Counted from the first letter of the stretch, positions 6,409 to 14,745 are shown. The stretch is 64,000 nucleotides of DNA from Cyclobacterium plantarum (GCF_011290685.1 NZ_JAANYN010000001.1:945916-1009915), one strand, 5' to 3'. Program-made: numbers and translations. The notes: generated by a model from the sequence alone, not told the origin.

Positions 6409-6861
6409 ATGAAAACAATTTTCAACAAAAATAATAGAGAGGACCTAATTTATAGAATTAGACGAATCAATCAAGATAACAAAGCTGAATGGGGGAAAAT
6501 GAACGTTATTCAAATGCTAATGCATAATACGTATTGGAATGGGTGGATTCTTGGAAAAGATAAGTATCGCTATAAACAAACATTTTTGGGCAAAATATTT
6601 GGAAAGATAGCATTAAAGAAAATGATAAAAGACGAAAAACCTTTTGACAAGAATATTCCTACGTCCGCCCAATTCAAAGTAAAGGAATTGAAAGGTGATT
6701 TGGAGGCTGAAAAATCAAAATGGATTTCATTGTTAGGTGAATATGAAAACTATAGCAATCCGGATTTTATCCACGACTTCTTTGGTAAAATGACAAAGGA
6801 ACAGATAGGCATATTAGTTTACAAGCATACTGACCACCATTTGAGGCAATTTGGAGTATAA
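6409..6861 (+). CDS. DUF1569/DinB-like protein
   Basis: 150 residues. The N-terminal helix, followed by AEWGKMNVIQMLMHNTYWNG, and the late YKHTDHHLRQFGV carry the His residues expected at the three-histidine metal site of DinB-like four-helix bundles (M-x-x-H, and H-x-x-H-L-R-Q-F near the end). Full length for the DUF1569 group. The biochemical role is unknown for this subfamily; related proteins are metal-dependent thiol transferases. It is an intact gene between broken neighbours. Composition is A+T-rich, like the accessory region. Confidence 0.7.
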   Translation: MKTIFNKNNREDLIYRIRRINQDNKAEWGKMNVIQMLMHNTYWNGWILGKDKYRYKQTFLGKIFGKIALKKMIKDEKPFDKNIPTSAQFKVKELKGDLEAEKSKWISLLGEYENYSNPDFIHDFFGKMTKEQIGILVYKHTDHHLRQFGV

Positions 6862-6900
6862 AAACGGGCATTTGCCAACAATTTTCAGAAAAATACAGCC

Positions 6901-7176
6901 ATGATCGAAATAATAGATTTGAGTCAGGAAATTTATCAAGGTATGCCAGTGTATAAAGACCTTCCTCAAGTAAAAATGACAATTCATAATGCTCATGAAG
7001 AATGGAATGGGATTAGGAATCCGGCAACCAAAACTCCTGCTGTTCATAAATTGGAATTAGGGGAGCATACAGGAACCCATGTTGATGCCATTAATCACAT
7101 GGAAATTCAACATAAAGGAAAATCAATCGATACGATGCCCTTATCTATGTTTTATACAGAAGGCAAAGTCTTTTGA
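6901..7176 (+). pseudogene. Truncated cyclase/kynurenine-formamidase-like protein
   Basis: 91 residues covering only the N-terminal third of the cyclase family (usual length about 210-260). IIDLSQEIYQGMPVY is the family opening, and LGEHTGTHVDAINH is the H-x-G-T-H-x-D metal-binding signature. The frame stops at TGA 7174-7176 after GKVF, where the intact family continues. Immediately downstream (7188-7271) an unrelated short frame, including NFITNEEGNLSHTLTMPEKI, appears to be debris of another gene. So the 3' two-thirds was replaced by a deletion rather than a point mutation. Confidence 0.7.
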
Positions 7177-7254
7177 AACAGGACTAGTACAACTTCATTA
7201 CCAACGAAGAAGGTAACCTGAGCCACACGCTTACAATGCCCGAAAAAATTCAAA

Positions 7255-8091
7255 ATGAAAAAACCAGGTAAAATTGATGTCATTCAGTTGATTCAGGAGC
7301 TTGACAGTATGCTGATCAGTTTATTGGAGGAATTGTCTCCGGCGGACTGGGAGGCACGAACCATCAGCCGGGATTGGAATGTAAAAGACATTTCCGTACA
7401 CCTTTTGGATGGAAACCTGAGGACGCTTTCCATGTTAAGAGATGGTTATTATGGCGAAAAGCCCGAAAAAGTAAATTCCCATTCGGATCTGGTTAGCTTT
7501 CTAAATGGGTTGAATGCGGATTGGGTAAGGGCGGCAAAAAGACTTAGTCCAAGAGTCATCATTGATTTATTACGGCTTTCCGGAAACGAATACTTTAATT
7601 TTCTGGCAAGTCTGGCTCCTGATGATAAGGCCGGATTTCCAGTTGCCTGGGCGGGCGAAAACGAATCGAAAAACTGGTTTCACATAGCCAGGGAGTACAC
7701 CGAAAAATGGCACCATCAACAGCAGATCAGACTGGCCATTGGAAGTGAAAAGGAATTGCTTAACGAGAAATGGTATCTTCCCTACCTGGACACTTCGCTT
7801 CGGGCACTACCCCATCATTACAAGAGTGTAGCGGGTGAGGAAAATGATCTAATCAAATTTAGTTTTAACGGAGAGACAGAAAAGAGTTGGTACCTGTACT
7901 ATGATGGCAGTTGGGAATTGCTGGAGTCTGCTACACAGGCGACATCCTGTGAAGTCAGTATACCCGACGAATTGGCCTGGAGAATATTTACAAGGGGTAT
8001 AAGGCAAGATGAAGCCTTAGCGAATTCCGAAATCAAGGGCAAACGAGAATTGGGGCTTAAATTTTTTGATATGCTAGCGGTAATGGCATAA
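7255..8091 (+). CDS. Maleylpyruvate isomerase N-terminal (DinB-like) domain protein
   Basis: 278 residues. The first 150 form the mycothiol-type maleylpyruvate isomerase N-terminal four-helix bundle, with WNVKDISVHLLDGNLR giving the first metal-binding His and REYTEKWHHQQQIRLA the later H-H pair. The C-terminal about 110 residues are a small SCP2-like or unassigned alpha/beta domain (residues about 190-278). Family members are metal-dependent thiol-linked enzymes; Bacteroidota lack mycothiol, so the cofactor here is unknown. It marks the right edge of the debris-rich region and is followed by a terminator hairpin two bases after its stop. Confidence 0.75.
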   Translation: MKKPGKIDVIQLIQELDSMLISLLEELSPADWEARTISRDWNVKDISVHLLDGNLRTLSMLRDGYYGEKPEKVNSHSDLVSFLNGLNADWVRAAKRLSPRVIIDLLRLSGNEYFNFLASLAPDDKAGFPVAWAGENESKNWFHIAREYTEKWHHQQQIRLAIGSEKELLNEKWYLPYLDTSLRALPHHYKSVAGEENDLIKFSFNGETEKSWYLYYDGSWELLESATQATSCEVSIPDELAWRIFTRGIRQDEALANSEIKGKRELGLKFFDMLAVMA

Positions 8092-8092
8092 A

Positions 8093-8123
8093 AAAACCCG
8101 TATCTGAATCAGTTACAGGTTTT
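8093..8123. terminator. Bidirectional rho-independent terminator
   Basis: AAAACCCGTA (8093-8102) pairs with TACAGGTTTT (8114-8123) over ten positions with one wobble, around an 11-nt loop. On the minus strand it ends in a run of T (opposite 8091-8096) and would stop tRNA-Ala transcription. On the plus strand it ends in GGTTTTG and would stop the 7255-8091 gene. Confidence 0.7.
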
Positions 8124-8138
8124 GTGAATATTTAAAAG

Positions 8139-8212
8139 TGGAGGATAACGGATTCGAACCGATGACCTCTACACTGCCAGTGTAGCGCTCTAGCCAACTG
8201 AGCTAATCCCCC
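8139..8212 (-). tRNA. tRNA-Ala (anticodon GGC)
   Basis: A 74-nt cloverleaf on the minus strand. The acceptor GGGGGAT pairs with ATCCTCC and contains the G3-U70 pair that identifies alanine tRNAs. The D-arm is TAGCTCAGTTGG. The anticodon stem CTACA/TGTAG encloses loop CTGGCAG (anticodon GGC), and the T-loop is TTCGAAT. Discriminator A; the CCA end is not encoded. Confidence 0.97.
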
Positions 8213-8223
8213 GATTGGGAGTG

Positions 8224-8253
8224 CAAATATATGTAGGGAATTCTATTCCCCAA
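8224..8253 (-). promoter_or_regulatory. Promoter of tRNA-Ala
   Basis: On the minus strand TTG (8253-8251) is followed by exactly 19 nt and TATATTTG (8231-8224), an exact match to the Bacteroidota primary sigma consensus TTG-N19-TANNTTTG. The mature tRNA begins 12 nt after the -7 box, so the primary transcript has almost no leader. Confidence 0.8.
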
Positions 8254-8254
8254 A

Positions 8255-8878
8255 TTATTCCGCAGAATATTTTATTCTGGAAAGAATACTTCGTCCCAGT
8301 GTGATTTCGTCTGTATATTCCAATTCGCTACCCACAGGAATTCCCCTGGCAATGGTACTGACCCTGACCCCCTGGTCTTTTAGCTTTCTGGTAATAAAAA
8401 AGGAAGTTGTATCTCCTTCCATGGTGGCAGGAAGAGCAAGAATAACTTCTTCCACGGCTTGTCCGGAGGGAGGATGGATGATTCTTTTGATCAGGGAATC
8501 AATGTTGATTTCATCGGGACCTATGCCCTGTATGGGTGAAATTACCCCGCCCAGAACGTGGTAGAGTCCGGTGTATTGATTGGTGTTTTCCAGCGCCAGG
8601 ACATCCGGCAGGTCTTCCACCACGCAGATAAGGCTTTTATCTCTTTTGTGGCCCTCGCAGATACTGCAAACCTCTTTGTCCGAGACATTGTGGCAGACGG
8701 AGCAGTACTGAATGTCGTTCCGAAGTTTGATCAGGGCATCGGTTAAGGCGGTAGTTACCGGGGCTTTTTGTTTGAGCAGGTGTAAGGTTAACCTGAGTGC
8801 TGTTTTTTTACCTATGCCCGGAAGGCGGCTGATCTCAGTAACAGCATTCTCAATAAGTTTGGAGGAGAAATTCACCAA
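8255..8878 (-). CDS. recR: Recombination mediator RecR
   Basis: 207 residues, near the usual 200. The N-terminal helix-hairpin-helix (ISRLPGIGKKTALRLTLHLL) is followed by a four-cysteine zinc finger (CSVCHNVSDKEVCSIC, residues about 58-73). A Toprim domain (ICVVEDLPDVLALENT; YHVLGGVISPIQGIGPDEI) follows, and the C-terminus is typical. RecR works with RecO and RecF to load RecA onto SSB-coated gaps. It is transcribed toward tRNA-Ala and follows clpS with 8 bp between them, so the two may share a transcript. Confidence 0.97.
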   Translation of the reverse strand: MVNFSSKLIENAVTEISRLPGIGKKTALRLTLHLLKQKAPVTTALTDALIKLRNDIQYCSVCHNVSDKEVCSICEGHKRDKSLICVVEDLPDVLALENTNQYTGLYHVLGGVISPIQGIGPDEINIDSLIKRIIHPPSGQAVEEVILALPATMEGDTTSFFITRKLKDQGVRVSTIARGIPVGSELEYTDEITLGRSILSRIKYSAE

Positions 8879-8886
8879 AGGGGAAT

Positions 8887-9174
8887 TTATACGATGGTAG
8901 CTTGTATGCCAGCATCAAGGATGGATTCACACATGGGCTTTAATTTGCTGATGCTGCCTTTCTTTACAGAACACTTTCCCTTGTAATGAATGATCATGGT
9001 ACACTGCTCAGCCTGTTCCTGGCTATGTTTGCAAACTTTGATCAAAATCTTGGTGACATGATCGAAGGTATTGAAATCATCATTGAATACAACCAGATCA
9101 TGCTCTTCCTTATCTACCAGCTCATCAAGTAGTAATTCTTCTTCGGTTTCCACTAAATGTTCTAAAGGTTTCAT
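8887..9174 (-). CDS. clpS: ATP-dependent Clp protease adaptor ClpS
   Basis: 95 residues. HDLVVFNDDFNTFDHVTKIL is the ClpS core, with the conserved N-D-D-x-x-T/F-x-x-x-V that forms the N-degron pocket, followed by the C-terminal beta-alpha unit. ClpS delivers N-end-rule substrates to ClpAP. The acidic N-terminus (residues 1-25) is the flexible tail inserted into the ClpA channel. A TAACTTTG -7-like box lies within 12 bp of the start codon (minus strand, 9186-9179), which would give a very short or absent 5' leader. Confidence 0.93.
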   Translation of the reverse strand: MKPLEHLVETEEELLLDELVDKEEHDLVVFNDDFNTFDHVTKILIKVCKHSQEQAEQCTMIIHYKGKCSVKKGSISKLKPMCESILDAGIQATIV

Positions 9175-9227
9175 TTTGCAAAGTTAATAATTAATCACAA
9201 CTTTATCGGCCTTTAGCCTCAGTCAAT

Positions 9228-10673
9228 ATGGATTCAAATTTAGTATTAATTGTTATAACGTCCTATTTTTTGCTGTTGTTCCTTATTTCCTGGCTTACTT
9301 CCAGAAAATTGACCGCAGATACTTTTTTTACCGGTGATAGGCAGTCTCCCTGGTTTTTAGTGGCATTTGGCATGATAGGGGCTTCCTTGTCCGGTGTTAC
9401 CTTTATATCTGTACCCGGAGAGGTGGGAAACAGTAACTTCTATTATTTTCAATTGGTGCTTGGGTATACAGTGGGGTATACGGTGATCGCAAAATTACTC
9501 CTGCCCCTATACTACCGGCTCAACCTGGTGTCCATTTACTCCTATCTGGAAAGCAGGTTTGGTTTTTGGTCCTACAAGACCGGTGCTTTCTTTTTTATTC
9601 TTTCCAGGACTCTGGGTTCTTCCATCAGGGTTTTTCTGGTTGCAGGCGTATTGCAACTGATTTTATTTGATCATTGGGGGATACCCTTTTGGGTTTCGGT
9701 CTTGATCACAGTTACCCTGATCTGGTTGTATACCTTTCGGGGTGGAATAAAAACAGTGGTCTGGACGGATACCCTGCAGACCTTTTTCATGTTACTGGCT
9801 GTTGTAGTGAGTATCATATTGGTGGCAAAAGAACTGGGATTGAGCGGATTGGGAGATTTGATGGTTACGGTTTCAGAGCAACCCTATTCCAGGGTTTTTG
9901 ACTGGGACTGGAAATCCGGAACAAATTTTTTCAAGCAGTTTTTCTCCGGGGCATTTATTGTGATCGTAATGACCGGATTGGATCAGGACATGATGCAAAA
10001 AAACCTGACCTGCAGAAACCTGAAGGATGCCCAGAAGAACATGTTTTGGTTTACCAACATCCTGGTCTTTGTAAACCTTATTTTCCTGGCTCTGGGTGTT
10101 TTATTGTACATGTATGCAGCGGAACATCAGATTGCTCTTCCGGAAAGGACAGATGACTTGTATCCGTTATTGGCTACTTCCTATTTTTCAACCTTTGTGG
10201 GATTGGTTTTTGTGCTTGGCATCACAGCGGCAGCCTACAGCAGTGCTGATTCCACCCTTACTGCCCTGACCACTTCTTTTTGTTATGATTTCCTTGAGAT
10301 CGATAAAAAGTATACCCAAAAAGAAGCGGTGCGTCTGAGGAAAAAAGTGCATCTGGGGTTCACCTTTATAATGTTTTTGGTAATTCTCGGATTCCGGTGG
10401 ATCAATGACCAGAGCGTGATCAATGCAGTATTTACCATTGCTGGTTATACTTACGGGCCCCTGCTTGGACTCTACTCCTTTGGGCTGTTTACAAAATTCC
10501 AGGTTCGGGACAAGTGGGTGCCGGTATTGGCAGTATTGGCCCCCTTAATTTCCTTTTTGCTCTCCTTCCAATCGGAAGCCTGGTTTGGGGGCTATCAATT
10601 TGGCTTTGAATTACTGATCCTAAATGGTTTGTTGATGTTTATCGGGCTGATGATCGTAAGTAGGAAAAGCTAA
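9228..10673 (+). CDS. Sodium:solute symporter (SSS family)
   Basis: 481 residues with about 13 hydrophobic segments spread along the length. FFTGDRQSPWFLVAFGMIGA followed by SLSGVTFISVPGEVG is the SSS signature after helix 1. ITAAAYSSADSTLTALTTSF (residues about 330-350) is the conserved helix 8 with the Na+-ligating Ser/Thr residues. Substrates of this family range from sugars to amino acids, nucleosides and sialic acid, and cannot be read from the sequence. It is divergent from clpS, with a 53-bp intergenic region, and converges with the sugar transferase. Confidence 0.88.
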   Translation: MDSNLVLIVITSYFLLLFLISWLTSRKLTADTFFTGDRQSPWFLVAFGMIGASLSGVTFISVPGEVGNSNFYYFQLVLGYTVGYTVIAKLLLPLYYRLNLVSIYSYLESRFGFWSYKTGAFFFILSRTLGSSIRVFLVAGVLQLILFDHWGIPFWVSVLITVTLIWLYTFRGGIKTVVWTDTLQTFFMLLAVVVSIILVAKELGLSGLGDLMVTVSEQPYSRVFDWDWKSGTNFFKQFFSGAFIVIVMTGLDQDMMQKNLTCRNLKDAQKNMFWFTNILVFVNLIFLALGVLLYMYAAEHQIALPERTDDLYPLLATSYFSTFVGLVFVLGITAAAYSSADSTLTALTTSFCYDFLEIDKKYTQKEAVRLRKKVHLGFTFIMFLVILGFRWINDQSVINAVFTIAGYTYGPLLGLYSFGLFTKFQVRDKWVPVLAVLAPLISFLLSFQSEAWFGGYQFGFELLILNGLLMFIGLMIVSRKS

Positions 10674-10683
10674 ACTTTAGCCT

Positions 10684-11373
10684 TTAATAGGCTTTGTCTT
10701 TATCGATCAGCAAAGAGACAATGGTCCAGAAAATGATTTTAAGGTCAAGAAATGGAGACCAGTTGTTGACATAAAAGATGTCCAGTTTACATCTGGAATA
10801 AATATCGTAGAAGTCTCTTGTTTCTCCTCTAAAACCTTTCGCCTGGGCAAGTCCGGTGATACCGGGTTTAACCGTATGCCTGAACATGAAATTGTCGATT
10901 TCTGCAGAGAATTTGTAATTCATAGGGACTGCATGCGGCCGGGGGCCCACAATAGACATGTCTCCCATGATGACGTTAAAAAATTGAGGCAACTCGTCCA
11001 AACTGGATTTTCTCAAAAATTTACCTATCCCGGTAACTCTGGGATCATCTTTGGTTGCCTGTTTGACATCAGCCTGATCGTTGATATACATGGTCCTGAA
11101 CTTGAAGCAGTAAAAAGGCACATTGTCCTTACCATGCCTGAGTTGTTGGAAAAATACAGGTCCTTTTGATGTTACTTTTATTATAAAACCAATTATGGGG
11201 AAGAGCCAGGAGAAAACAAAAATAACCAGTCCTACACTGATGGATAGATCTAAAGCTCTTTTTACCACTAACTGAGATTCATCGAAGAAAACCACGGGAA
11301 AGGATTTAAAGAATCTACCCCTGGTATTCATGTTTTTTGAGGCTGGTTTTCTCTCGGTAATTGTAGAGGCCAT
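10684..11373 (-). CDS. Undecaprenyl-phosphate sugar phosphotransferase (WcaJ-type catalytic domain)
   Basis: 229 residues, the short form without the four-helix N-terminal half. One membrane-associated helix (residues about 40-65, ALDLSISVGLVIFVFSWLFP) precedes the cytoplasmic catalytic part. This carries FYCFKFRTMYINDQAD and the signature RKSSLDELPQFFNVIMGDMS then IVGPRP. The family transfers a sugar-1-phosphate to the lipid carrier as the first step of exopolysaccharide, O-antigen or glycan assembly. No other polysaccharide genes lie beside it, so it is an orphan here. A long A+T-rich leader region lies upstream. Confidence 0.9.
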   Translation of the reverse strand: MASTITERKPASKNMNTRGRFFKSFPVVFFDESQLVVKRALDLSISVGLVIFVFSWLFPIIGFIIKVTSKGPVFFQQLRHGKDNVPFYCFKFRTMYINDQADVKQATKDDPRVTGIGKFLRKSSLDELPQFFNVIMGDMSIVGPRPHAVPMNYKFSAEIDNFMFRHTVKPGITGLAQAKGFRGETRDFYDIYSRCKLDIFYVNNWSPFLDLKIIFWTIVSLLIDKDKAY

Positions 11374-11694
11374 ATTTTTTCAGTTTTAAATAATCAATTT
11401 AAGATGTTCCCTTAACCATTATCGTGCCACAATACCAACAGTGTAATTTTGTATTTTTAAAAATGCATTTCAAATGTAGAATAAAGGTTTTTAATTTCCT
11501 AATATTTTTCTTTTGTTTTTAAATTTGATAATATTTAAAGCGGATTTCTTAATATATTTTTAATATTATGACCTGTATCATAAAAATCTAATAATTTTTA
11601 AACTTTTTTTATCAAAATGAAAAAGTTTACCGTTTAAATAATTTTTTTAAAAAAAATTACCTGTTTGCTGAAAAATATGGCATTACCTGGATCC
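11374..11694. other. A+T-rich intergenic region upstream of the sugar transferase
   Basis: About 320 bp made largely of A and T runs, with no gene. On the minus strand TACATTTG (11478-11471) fits the -7 consensus but has no TTG 19 bp upstream. It is the only promoter-like element noticed for the sugar transferase. The length and composition suggest a regulated promoter or long leader, but no operator or fold was recognised. Confidence 0.3.
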
Positions 11695-12027
11695 TTATAA
11701 AAGTAGGTTTTGATTGGGATCCCAAAAAAGTATATCAAAATCCTGAACCTGGTCCTTGATCACCCGAACACCTTCTTTTTCCAATAGCCTTTGCATTTGG
11801 TCTTTATCGGCAAAGTGAGATTTACCTGTCAACAGCCCCAACCTGTTGACTACCCTATGGGCAGGAATGTTCTTGTGTTGGTGGGCTGCATTCATGGCCC
11901 AGCCGACCATTCTGGCACTGCCTTTACTTCCAAGGTAGTTTGCGATGGCTCCATAAGTACTGACCCTGCCTTTTGGAATCAGCCTGACTACCTGATATAC
12001 CAGGTCAAAGAAGTTTGTTTTATTCAT
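11695..12027 (-). CDS. Alkyltransferase-like (ATL) MGMT-family protein
   Basis: 110 residues from the ATG at 12027; a start four codons earlier would increase the overlap with mscS. The fold is the C-terminal DNA-binding domain of O6-alkylguanine alkyltransferase: LIPKGRVSTYGAIANYLG is the winged-helix part and WAMNAAHQHKNIPAHRVVNR the active-site segment. The catalytic cysteine of PCHRV is alanine (PAHRV), so it cannot remove alkyl groups. ATL proteins with this change bind bulky O6-alkylguanine lesions and hand them to nucleotide excision repair. It overlaps the stop of the upstream mscS-family gene by 8 bp and is probably co-transcribed with it. Confidence 0.85.
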   Translation of the reverse strand: MNKTNFFDLVYQVVRLIPKGRVSTYGAIANYLGSKGSARMVGWAMNAAHQHKNIPAHRVVNRLGLLTGKSHFADKDQMQRLLEKEGVRVIKDQVQDFDILFWDPNQNLLL

Positions 12028-12898
12028 GCCCCAAATCAATAATGCTTTGATTGATGCTTCTTCTGATTTTCTTTTCCTGTTCTTTAGAATTGGTGTTGAG
12101 TTGGACCTGAAGCTTCATTTTTACGATATCCTTATGTATTTCAAGCGCTTTAAGTGTTATGCGATGTAATTTTACCTCGTGCCCAAAGGGTTTAATGGCA
12201 TTCTTAAGCTTTTGCTCTGTCTGGTCCACGTTCAGACCAGCCTGATTTTTAAGTTCAAATTCGAAAGTTAACCGCCTTACACTCTGCCTGCTGTGATTGA
12301 TTATGTGAGAGGCAAGGATCAGGCTGTTGGGCACCATGACCAAATCGCTGTCATCATTGGTTAGCACCACATTCAATAAAGTGATATCCTGTATTTTACC
12401 CTTATGTTCTGCCACTTGTATATAGTCCCCAAGGGTAATCTGGTCAGAAAACATGATGATCAGACCATTGATCATGTTGGTAATGTAATCCTTGGACAAT
12501 AAGGCAATGGCGGCGGCCACCAAAGTGATGCTACCCAGAAATTCTGAAGGTTTGATCTGAATGAAGATCATGATGGCAAATAGAAAAACAATTACATTCA
12601 ACATGCTGGCGATGTAATTGATGCCCAGAACAAAATTGTTGTGCAGGGAGTCGGATTTCTTTTTTCTCAGGTAAAACCGAACCAAGAATAACCGGCCCAA
12701 TGAAATCAGCACACTTCCGGCCAGGAGCAGAGACAGTGCATCCATTAAAGGAGTCAACCGGATGAGCAAAGGTTCATTTTTCCAGTCCAGGTATTCTCTG
12801 AGGAATACCAAAACCAGGTAGGTAAGCACCTTTATCACAAAAACAATTCGTTTTCGTCTTTCCGTGGCCTCAATCTTGCTTTTTCCTAATTCCACCAT
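12020..12898 (-). CDS. MscS-family mechanosensitive channel
   Basis: 292 residues. Three hydrophobic segments (about residues 20-38, 48-70 and 92-115) precede the pore-lining helix region (FLGSITLVAAAIALLSKDYI). The beta domain follows (FSDQITLGDYIQVAEHKGKI, VMVPNSLILASHIINHSR), which is the MscS signature. It is a small-conductance channel acting as an osmotic safety valve in the cytoplasmic membrane. It is the first gene of a two-gene minus-strand unit with the ATL gene and is divergent from the SDR gene. Confidence 0.87.
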   Translation of the reverse strand: MVELGKSKIEATERRKRIVFVIKVLTYLVLVFLREYLDWKNEPLLIRLTPLMDALSLLLAGSVLISLGRLFLVRFYLRKKKSDSLHNNFVLGINYIASMLNVIVFLFAIMIFIQIKPSEFLGSITLVAAAIALLSKDYITNMINGLIIMFSDQITLGDYIQVAEHKGKIQDITLLNVVLTNDDSDLVMVPNSLILASHIINHSRQSVRRLTFEFELKNQAGLNVDQTEQKLKNAIKPFGHEVKLHRITLKALEIHKDIVKMKLQVQLNTNSKEQEKKIRRSINQSIIDLGHE

Positions 12899-12980
12899 GT
12901 TTCTTAAAAATAAATATTAATTTTATGTTTTTGCATTTGTCATGCAAAAGTATCGGATTGTAACCAAACTAAACAATAGC

Positions 12981-13661
12981 ATGAATAGAAATATTATCAT
13001 CACGGGAAGTGCAGGAAATCTGGGAAAAGCAGTTGTGGCCAAATTCAAGCGGGAAGGATTTAAAGTGATTGCCATTATCGAGCCTGATAGCGGGGATGAG
13101 GTGGAGGATGCGGATGATGTATACCAGGTGGATGTTACCGACGAATATTCAGTGCAGGAATTTAGTAAAGAATACCAGATGCAATATGGTGAACTGGAGT
13201 GCATGGCATTGCTCGTGGGAGGTTTTGCCATGGGGGGTATAGAGGAGACCAGCTCAAGAGACCTGGAGAAAATGATTCGGTTGAATTTTTTCAGCGCCTT
13301 TAATATGGTAAAATATTTTCTTCCCATGATGAAAAAGGCCAATAATGGCACTTTTCTTTTTGTAGGAGCTAAACCTGCCCTTCAACCCAACGAGGGGAAG
13401 GACGTCCTGGCATACGCTTTGAGCAAGGGCCTGGTGATAGATTTGGCTGAATTTACTGCCAATGAGACTTCTGATTTCAAAGTCAGGTCCCATGTATTTG
13501 TTCCCAGCATCATCGACACCCCTCAAAACAGGGAGTCCATGCCGGATGCCGATCATGGGCAGTGGGTAAAACCATCTGAAATAGCTGAAGCCATGCATTA
13601 TGCAGCCAGCAATGTATCGCTCAGAAACATGACATTTAAATTATACGGTGGCGTATATTAA
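12981..13661 (+). CDS. Short-chain dehydrogenase/reductase
   Basis: 226 residues from the ATG at 12981, where the NAD(P)-binding beta strand starts (MNRNIIITGSAGNLGKAVVA). The upstream in-frame ATG at 12942 adds 13 unlikely residues. The Rossmann motif is TGSAGNLG (TGxxxGxG type). The catalytic region is LFVGAKPALQP followed by AYALSKGLV, so the Tyr-x-x-x-Lys pair is YALSK, but the usual upstream Ser is replaced in this region (VGAKPAL). The substrate is unknown. The cofactor loop IIEPDSGDE has an acidic residue after beta 2, suggesting NAD(H). Confidence 0.85.
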   Translation: MNRNIIITGSAGNLGKAVVAKFKREGFKVIAIIEPDSGDEVEDADDVYQVDVTDEYSVQEFSKEYQMQYGELECMALLVGGFAMGGIEETSSRDLEKMIRLNFFSAFNMVKYFLPMMKKANNGTFLFVGAKPALQPNEGKDVLAYALSKGLVIDLAEFTANETSDFKVRSHVFVPSIIDTPQNRESMPDADHGQWVKPSEIAEAMHYAASNVSLRNMTFKLYGGVY

Positions 13662-13690
13662 TTCAAAAATCAATTAACCAAATAACTGAT

Positions 13691-14371
13691 ATGAAAAATT
13701 TGTGCTTAGCCTTTGTGCTGCTGTTATCCTTTACATGGGTTCAGGCTCAGACAGCCTCTGAATCCAGAACTTTGAAGGCATTTGATCAGGTATTGGTGAG
13801 CAATTCCATTGAAGCCGAGTTTGTTCGGGGAGATCAACATGAAATAGAAATCACCGCTTCAGGGATCGGATTGGGTGAGATTTTGACAGATGTGGACAAA
13901 AGGAAACTTGAGATCAAGGTCTCTGGGTCCAATCCAAAATCCAGCTCGGTAAAGGTAAAGGTGACCTATACCAAGCTGGATGTGGTAGAAGTGGAAACCG
14001 GGGCCCGGGCATTTATCAGGGATCCCCTGGAAAGCAAGACCGTCAGTTTGTCAGTGGCTACCAATGGCTACCTGGAAGCAGAAGTAAAAGCCGGTGAATT
14101 GAAATTGGAGGCAAAGACCAATTCCAAAATGTATGTGAAAGGAAGTGCAGATGAATTGGATTACAATGCCTTTACCAATGCGGAAATAGATGGGGAAAAC
14201 CTGATCGTAAAAAATGCTCATGTAAGGACCAATACCAACGCATATGGCACATTTGAAGTGTTGGAGTCTCTTACAGGGACGGCGGCAACCCGGGGGAGAA
14301 TAAAATACAAAGGTGATCCCGATAAGATTGATGTAAAGGAAAGCATCGGTGGGGTGATAGAAGAATTCTAG
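13691..14371 (+). CDS. Secreted DUF2807 (head-GIN, putative autotransporter adhesin) protein
   Basis: 226 residues. The signal peptide spans residues 1-19 (ending WVQAQT). The rest is a single DUF2807 beta-helix domain, with the opening ESRTLKAFDQVLVSNSIEAE and repeated short strands of the type 'V.TNGYLEAEVKAGELKLEAKT' rich in Asn, Ser and Gly. These are common, poorly characterised periplasmic or surface proteins in Bacteroidota. It lies 29 bp after the SDR gene. No partner is evident. Confidence 0.83.
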   Translation: MKNLCLAFVLLLSFTWVQAQTASESRTLKAFDQVLVSNSIEAEFVRGDQHEIEITASGIGLGEILTDVDKRKLEIKVSGSNPKSSSVKVKVTYTKLDVVEVETGARAFIRDPLESKTVSLSVATNGYLEAEVKAGELKLEAKTNSKMYVKGSADELDYNAFTNAEIDGENLIVKNAHVRTNTNAYGTFEVLESLTGTAATRGRIKYKGDPDKIDVKESIGGVIEEF

Positions 14372-14625
14372 ACAATTTTCGTTCCGGTTATTTCTTTCTC
14401 TGCCAGAAGGCAGGGCTTGGAATTCAGGGTCTGAAAGTAAGGTGATCAAAGCCAGGCTGAATCTGTGGCAGAGGCTCTGTCTCAACCAGGAAAACTCCGG
14501 GTTCCGGTCCTACTTTTCTGGTTTGGCAATCAGGTTTTTATCTGAGGGCAGCCGGGTATTTCTAATCAAAAAAACTTGTGATATATAAAATTTGTCCTTA
14601 GAATTGTCCCTTCAAACAAATAATC

Positions 14626-14745
14626 ATGGTTTTCGCAGTAAAAATTATTTCAAATCTTTCCATTACCGAAACTATTCGGGTAGCATACTGCAGTCTATTT
14701 TTTAGCCGTATTAGCACCACTTTCATTACGGGCATTACGGGGTAA
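14626..14745 (+). CDS. Thr/Ile-rich leader peptide of the threonine operon (ThrL-like)
   Basis: A 39-codon frame from ATG 14626 to TAA 14743-14745. It ends FFSRISTTFITGITG, so the last 12 codons contain four Thr and three Ile codons. The RISTT stretch closely resembles the E. coli threonine leader peptide (RISTT followed by Thr/Ile codons). It lies 84 bp upstream of thrA, and its stop codon falls inside a strong hairpin, as in classical ribosome-mediated attenuators. Thr and Ile limitation would stall the ribosome on the control codons. The rest of the 14372-14829 interval (14372-14600 especially) shows no gene. Confidence 0.7.
   Translation: MVFAVKIISNLSITETIRVAYCSLFFSRISTTFITGITG

Noticed and set aside
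11413..11430. Sigma-54-like TGGCACG on the minus strand upstream of the sugar transferase
   Set aside because: The -24 half is good, but the -12 half reads TGGT instead of TTGC, and the invariant GC at -12 is missing.
14372..14625. Riboswitch upstream of thrA
   Set aside because: No known aptamer signature was recognised; the leader peptide with exclusive hairpins explains regulation better.
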